A stretch of 9,896 bases of DNA from Bdellovibrionales bacterium (GTDB lineage Bacteria; Bdellovibrionota; Bdellovibrionia; Bdellovibrionales; UBA1609): positions 1-9,896 of the forward strand of contig JAPKGD010000030.1 of NCBI GenBank assembly GCA_026648125.1, written 5' to 3'. The notes beneath the pieces were generated by a model, which was not told where the DNA came from, searched no databases, and was given only the letters and a program-made list of their open reading frames with translations. Below, piece by piece: positions 6,920-9,896 of the stretch. Numbering within the stretch: position 1 is the first letter of the stretch; every line of letters begins with the position of its first letter. Position numbers and translations under genes: made by a program.

Positions 6920-7775
6920 TCAAGACAGTGGCGTTTGGCCCTCTGGGATCAAAAAAAGGCAAATTGATCTGACGACCAATGGTTTCGGAAAATGGGATGA
7001 GGTCTCGGTACCCAGGCCATGCATGGCCAAGACCCTCAACTCGCACGAGGAGCGCCTTAAGTTCATTTTCAATTTTAAAAGAATTGAACTCAGTGGTCAT
7101 GCCGCCAATGGCCCGTCTCTCCTTGGTAGGGGTCACGTTTTGGCCCAAAAAATCTCTCACTGTGAATTCGGAGTTTCTTTGGTTCACGACGTTGTCATTG
7201 GTACCATGGAGCATAAAGATAGGATTTTTAAATTGATTCGGCTGGCAAGGGCGATCTTGCGGTGCCTCTTTCGGTGGACCGCTGCGCATATACTGTCGGG
7301 CCGCATTTTCATTTGTGGCAAGTCCGTAACTTAATCCGGCAATCATTGCTCCAGAAGCATAACTGTTAGGAAAACAGGAGAGGAGTCCGGCGGTTTTAAC
7401 GGCACCTGAGGAAATTCCAACGACAAACGTGGGGACGTGATTCCATCTGTAAGTCGCTTTTAGTTTTTGGATTTGATTGTGAAGGTCGTAAAGCTGACCG
7501 GACTGATGCGATTGATTCTCCTTTAGATACCAGCTCCAACAACCTAAGGGATGTTGGCCCTTGGCAAGCTCAGGAAAGTAAACGGCAAAACTGTGTTCTT
7601 GGGCAACCTGACGCCAGCCGGTGGCGAAAGCCATTATTCCCGCCTCTTGAAGACAGCCGTGAAGGACAACGATCAAAGATCGCGGAGCACTTTGCATCGG
7701 GCTGGGCATTTGAATCAGATCAGCTTTTGCAGAAAAGGAGACGCAAAGGGCAAAGACCCAAAAGAGTCTTTTCAT
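6840..7775 (-). CDS. Secreted PHB-depolymerase/LpqC-family esterase (alpha/beta hydrolase)
   Basis: This is a probable exported carboxylesterase of the esterase_PHB/LpqC family, 311 residues. A signal peptide (MKRLFWVFALCVSFSAKA, cleavage after Ala18) sends it to the periplasm or beyond. The mature enzyme has the oxyanion-hole strand LIVVLHGCLQ (34-43), the nucleophile elbow GISSGA (Ser122), the acid in HGTNDNVV (Asp194) and the base in GLGHAWPG (His251), so the catalytic triad is complete. Relatives hydrolyse polyhydroxyalkanoates, feruloyl or acetyl esters on polysaccharides, or other short esters; the sequence does not say which. There is no substrate-binding or linker domain typical of extracellular PHB depolymerases. 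Its ATG overlaps the exbD stop (TAATG), with purine-rich AAAAAGAAG just upstream, so it is translationally coupled to exbD. The C-terminal 26 codons overlap lipB on the other strand. Confidence 0.88.
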   Translation of the reverse strand: MKRLFWVFALCVSFSAKADLIQMPSPMQSAPRSLIVVLHGCLQEAGIMAFATGWRQVAQEHSFAVYFPELAKGQHPLGCWSWYLKENQSHQSGQLYDLHNQIQKLKATYRWNHVPTFVVGISSGAVKTAGLLSCFPNSYASGAMIAGLSYGLATNENAARQYMRSGPPKEAPQDRPCQPNQFKNPIFMLHGTNDNVVNQRNSEFTVRDFLGQNVTPTKERRAIGGMTTEFNSFKIENELKALLVRVEGLGHAWPGYRDLIPFSETIGRQINLPFFDPRGPNATVLITEFFEKILKPESGQKPLGSSAQAQR

Positions 7776-8185
7776 TACTTCTTTTTATCCGTTGCAATGG
7801 CAAACCGCTTAATTCCCGCCGACTTTATCGCATCAATAATTGAAACCACTCGCCCGTGAGGGACATCTTTATCGGCTGATATGATGGCTTGGATATCTGG
7901 TCTTTGAATCACCATTTGTTCGGCGAAAGCTGTCAATCCGGGTTCATCACTGGGTTTGCCATTGAGTACGATAGATCCAGCCGCATCGAGAGAAACACTA
8001 AACTCACTGGGAGTTGTTTCATCTCCACTTCCAGCTTGGGGCAAAGTGACATTGATGCTGGGCTTCATGATGATTGGAGTGGTCACCATAAAAATAATAA
8101 GAACGACAAGTATGATATCAACGAAGGGAACGATGTTAATGTCTGCAATCGGTTCTTCGCTTCCGCCCCCCAGTTTTGCCGCCAC
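7775..8185 (-). CDS. exbD: ExbD/TolR-family biopolymer transport protein
   Basis: ExbD/TolR proteins sit in a pore formed by ExbB/TolQ and carry the aspartate that conducts protons to power an outer-membrane or envelope process. The 136-residue protein has a short cytoplasmic start and one transmembrane helix (about 18-38). That helix contains the family motif INIVPFVDIILVVLIIFMV with the key Asp23. A periplasmic domain of about 95 residues follows, ending ATDKKK. The start is GTG at 8185, one base after the exbB stop, with AAGGCGG five bases upstream. An ATG at 8187 overlapping the exbB stop is out of frame. Its stop overlaps the esterase start. No tonB or tolA is in the window, so the output partner is unknown. 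TolR and the myxobacterial gliding-motor proteins AglQ/AglS are alternatives within the same family, so the symbol marks family rather than proven function. Confidence 0.93.
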   Translation of the reverse strand: MAAKLGGGSEEPIADINIVPFVDIILVVLIIFMVTTPIIMKPSINVTLPQAGSGDETTPSEFSVSLDAAGSIVLNGKPSDEPGLTAFAEQMVIQRPDIQAIISADKDVPHGRVVSIIDAIKSAGIKRFAIATDKKK

Positions 8186-8186
8186 A

Positions 8187-8822
8187 TTAACCGCCTTTTG
8201 CCTTTAATGATTTCGCGTAAGCCAGACATAAATCGCGCACGCTCTCAAGATTATTTAAGATGCTGCGGACTTGGCGCTGAAAGTAGTTATACGCAATCAC
8301 AGCCGGTATCGCGACCATCAGGCCGACGGCTGTTGCGACAAGGGCTTTAGAAATACCGAGCATTACTGCGGATGCATCACCCTGGCTAGTTGCCAATCCT
8401 CTGAACGCGTCCATAACTCCGAACACGGTTCCAAGAAGACCGATAAACGGGGCATTCGATCCTACGGTGGCCAAAAAATTGAGGTAGCGATCGAGACTCC
8501 CGCGCTCAACGAGCGCATAGCTGTTAAACACTTCCTCAAGACCTTCAATTCCACGCTCTTTGATGTGACGAAGCCCATAGGTGAGTGCTCGGCCCTCAAA
8601 TGAATCTCGGTCTCGACTGAGTTCTTCAATTTCGTTGAGGCTGTTGCTTTGTAAGGTCTCGCGAACTCTCAGGGCGACTTTTTCACTTTGCCCTCTTGCT
8701 TTGCGAAGAGTAAAAAATCTCTCCAAAATAAAGGCCACACTGAATACGCTCAGCACAATAAGTAGCCATAGGGTTGCTTCGTGTCCAAGTTCGGCAATTG
8801 CAAAAAACTTGTCGGTAAGCAT
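8187..8822 (-). CDS. exbB: ExbB/TolQ/MotA-family proton channel protein
   Basis: This is the partner of the downstream ExbD, 211 residues. Three membrane segments fit the family: TM1 at about 17-35 (ATLWLLIVLSVFSVAFILE), TM2 at about 117-140 and TM3 at about 160-181. A cytoplasmic loop of about 80 residues lies between TM1 and TM2. The TM2 signature GSNAPFIGLLGTVFGVMDAF and the TM3 signature ALVATAVGLMVAIPAVIAYN are closer to ExbB than to TolQ, as judged by the NAPFIGLLGTV pattern. Five ExbB subunits are known to surround an ExbD dimer and form the proton-driven motor. The ATG at 8822 is supported by AAAAGGAG with an 8-base spacer. It is first in a three-gene minus-strand operon and is divergent from the sulfatase-like gene. 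AglR of the myxobacterial gliding motor is a possible alternative identity, though only one ExbD-type partner is present here. Confidence 0.94.
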   Translation of the reverse strand: MLTDKFFAIAELGHEATLWLLIVLSVFSVAFILERFFTLRKARGQSEKVALRVRETLQSNSLNEIEELSRDRDSFEGRALTYGLRHIKERGIEGLEEVFNSYALVERGSLDRYLNFLATVGSNAPFIGLLGTVFGVMDAFRGLATSQGDASAVMLGISKALVATAVGLMVAIPAVIAYNYFQRQVRSILNNLESVRDLCLAYAKSLKAKGG

Positions 8823-8852
8823 GGTTTAGACTCCTTTTGGGGACGACTCAAA

Positions 8853-8882
8853 ATTCTCTCTGGTCGTTTGCCGTGTGGTCAA
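8853..8882 (-). promoter_or_regulatory. Candidate promoter of the exbB operon
   Basis: On the minus strand TTGACC (8882-8877, five of six matches) is followed after 18 bp by GAGAAT (8858-8853, four of six). Transcription would begin near 8846, a few bases before the exbB ribosome binding site at 8831-8838. It is the best-scoring pair by eye in the 80 bp divergent spacer and is unproven. Confidence 0.42.
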
Positions 8883-8884
8883 GG

Positions 8885-8890
8885 TATCAT
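8885..8890 (+). promoter_or_regulatory. Candidate -10 box of the sulfatase-like gene
   Basis: TATCAT on the plus strand matches five of six -10 consensus bases. It would start transcription at about 8897, only a few bases before the ATG at 8903, consistent with that start lacking a ribosome binding site. No good -35 sits at 16-18 bp. It directly abuts the -35 of the divergent exbB promoter, so the two could compete for RNA polymerase. Confidence 0.25.
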
Positions 8891-8902
8891 TCCCGACTGA
8901 AT

Positions 8903-9896
8903 ATGGCAGTTAGCGTTAGAGTGCGATGGATCATTTTGTCAATAGGGCTGATGTTGCAGCCGGCTTGCTCCTGGACATCGGGGGGTGACCCCAACGTCTT
9001 GATTGTCGCGGTGGAGAACCTGGCGTTTGAGCGTTTGAGCTGCGAAAGTGGCGACTTAGCTGGTCGGGAGTACGAAAGCTTTCGGATATTTTGTGACGAA
9101 GGCGTTCGTTTTACTCATGCCTTTACCACGTCGACATTGAGTCAACCGGCATTGGCCTCCATTTTGACGGGCCTGTATCCCATTGAACATGGTGTGAGGG
9201 CTAATGGGCGGGAAGCCCTATCTTCGAAAATTGTCACAGTACCAGAAGCAGCATCTTATGCAGGGTTTCGCACGTGGCTTATCTCTGGTGGTGCCCCCAT
9301 TTTACGCAAATCTGGTATGGCTCAGGGATTTGAGGTCTTCGACGACGTGTTAAGTCTTTCGGAGCAGAACTGGTATCGACCGGCGCAAGACGTGGTAAAA
9401 AATTTTATTTCACGCTTAGACAAAGACTCCGGTCGAAAGTGCTTCTTTTCTGTACTCTATCTTTCTGATCTGCAGTTTCCTGAGATGGAAACACGGTCAG
9501 ATTTGGGTGAGATCCGAGACCGAAGCTTTGACAGTCAAATGAAAGAAGTCGCTGAATCGCTGACTCAGCTGATTGGGCAACTGAAAGCTCGAAGGATTTG
9601 GCATCGTACTCACGTAATATTAGTTGGGCTTAACGGAGGAGGCGGGAGAACGGGAGAGTGGCCACCTCTCAACTTGTATAGTGAAAACACCCGTGTTGCT
9701 TTGTTTCTCAAACCGGCGCGACCCAATTTTGATCAAGGTCCACAATGGACCATTGATAAAAATATTAGCTTGGCCGACTTGGGTTATTCGTTATTTGAGT
9801 TTGTCGGCGTCAAAACGCCAGAGCCCCCTTTGCCACAGCTGCGACGGGTTTCCCTCTATGGTCTGGTCAATCAACCTTCCTCAGATTGGAATGATG
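8903..9896 (+). CDS. Sulfatase-fold exported protein, probably degenerate; runs off the window edge (3' partial)
   Basis: The frame is open from ATG 8903 to the window end (331 codons, no stop). The N-terminus has a basic and hydrophobic leader ending in PACS, an imperfect lipobox, so Cys22 may be lipidated. NVLIVAVENL (31-40) and the block from about 70 to 100, containing SQPALASILTGLYPIEHGV, align with the sulfatase/alkaline phosphatase superfamily core (NVLLIVVDDL and C/S-x-P-x-R...LLTGLYPxxHG). The usual DD metal ligands read Glu38-Asn39. The nucleophile position is Ser80, but the following Arg is Leu84. The late SDHG/DNG metal motif reads GLNGGGG (Leu243-Asn244). NTRVALFLKPARP (262-274) matches the family's RVPLIV block. 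Fold membership looks sound; the replaced residues suggest a non-catalytic or altered protein. An upstream in-frame GTG at 8873 is an alternative start. The gene is divergent from exbB, and the C-terminus is unseen. Confidence 0.82.
   Translation, partial: MAVSVRVRWIILSIGLMLQPACSWTSGGDPNVLIVAVENLAFERLSCESGDLAGREYESFRIFCDEGVRFTHAFTTSTLSQPALASILTGLYPIEHGVRANGREALSSKIVTVPEAASYAGFRTWLISGGAPILRKSGMAQGFEVFDDVLSLSEQNWYRPAQDVVKNFISRLDKDSGRKCFFSVLYLSDLQFPEMETRSDLGEIRDRSFDSQMKEVAESLTQLIGQLKARRIWHRTHVILVGLNGGGGRTGEWPPLNLYSENTRVALFLKPARPNFDQGPQWTIDKNISLADLGYSLFEFVGVKTPEPPLPQLRRVSLYGLVNQPSSDWND

Noticed and set aside
6846..7334. Plus-strand 162-codon frame opposite the esterase
   Set aside because: The esterase frame has a signal peptide, complete triad and operon coupling; the opposite frame has no recognisable motif or ribosome binding site.
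7889..8350. Plus-strand frame spanning the exbB/exbD junction
   Set aside because: It is a shadow of two well-supported minus-strand genes with classic family motifs.

Overview
The window comes from a Gram-negative bacterium. It holds ten protein genes, several signal-peptide or lipoprotein leaders, and an ExbB/ExbD inner-membrane proton channel. Moderate GC content, short intergenic gaps, occasional GTG or TTG starts and the mix of families suggest a Bdellovibrio-like predatory or delta-type proteobacterium. That placement is an inference from style and gene content, not a database match. No tRNA, rRNA, CRISPR array, insertion sequence or phage gene was found.

Left part (1-2476): a small exported protein of unknown function (minus strand) diverges from a lipid-anchored DsbA/ScsC-like thioredoxin-fold protein (plus strand). 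The latter converges with sfsA (minus strand). The intrinsic terminator of the thioredoxin-fold gene lies inside the 3' coding end of sfsA. An approximately 110 bp divergent spacer then separates sfsA from lipA.

Centre (2477-6919): a tight four-gene plus-strand operon, lipA - E2 acyltransferase - lpdA - lipB, with gaps of 5 bp, 11 bp and a 4 bp overlap. LipB transfers the octanoyl chain from acyl carrier protein to the lipoyl domain and LipA inserts the sulfurs. The E2 protein carries the finished lipoyl arm, and the E3 protein (Lpd) reoxidises it. The operon therefore joins making the cofactor to using it in a 2-oxoacid dehydrogenase complex, but the E1 decarboxylase is not here.

Right part (6840-9896): a minus-strand operon exbB - exbD - secreted PHB-depolymerase-type esterase, tightly coupled, whose last gene overlaps the end of lipB tail to tail by 80 bp. 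Divergent from exbB is a plus-strand gene that runs off the window edge. It encodes a sulfatase-fold (alkaline phosphatase superfamily) exported protein in which several metal-binding residues appear to be replaced.

No clearly new system is evident. The best leads are the apparently degenerate sulfatase-like protein, the esterase coupled to ExbBD, the terminator embedded in sfsA, and the cofactor-plus-complex operon lacking E1.
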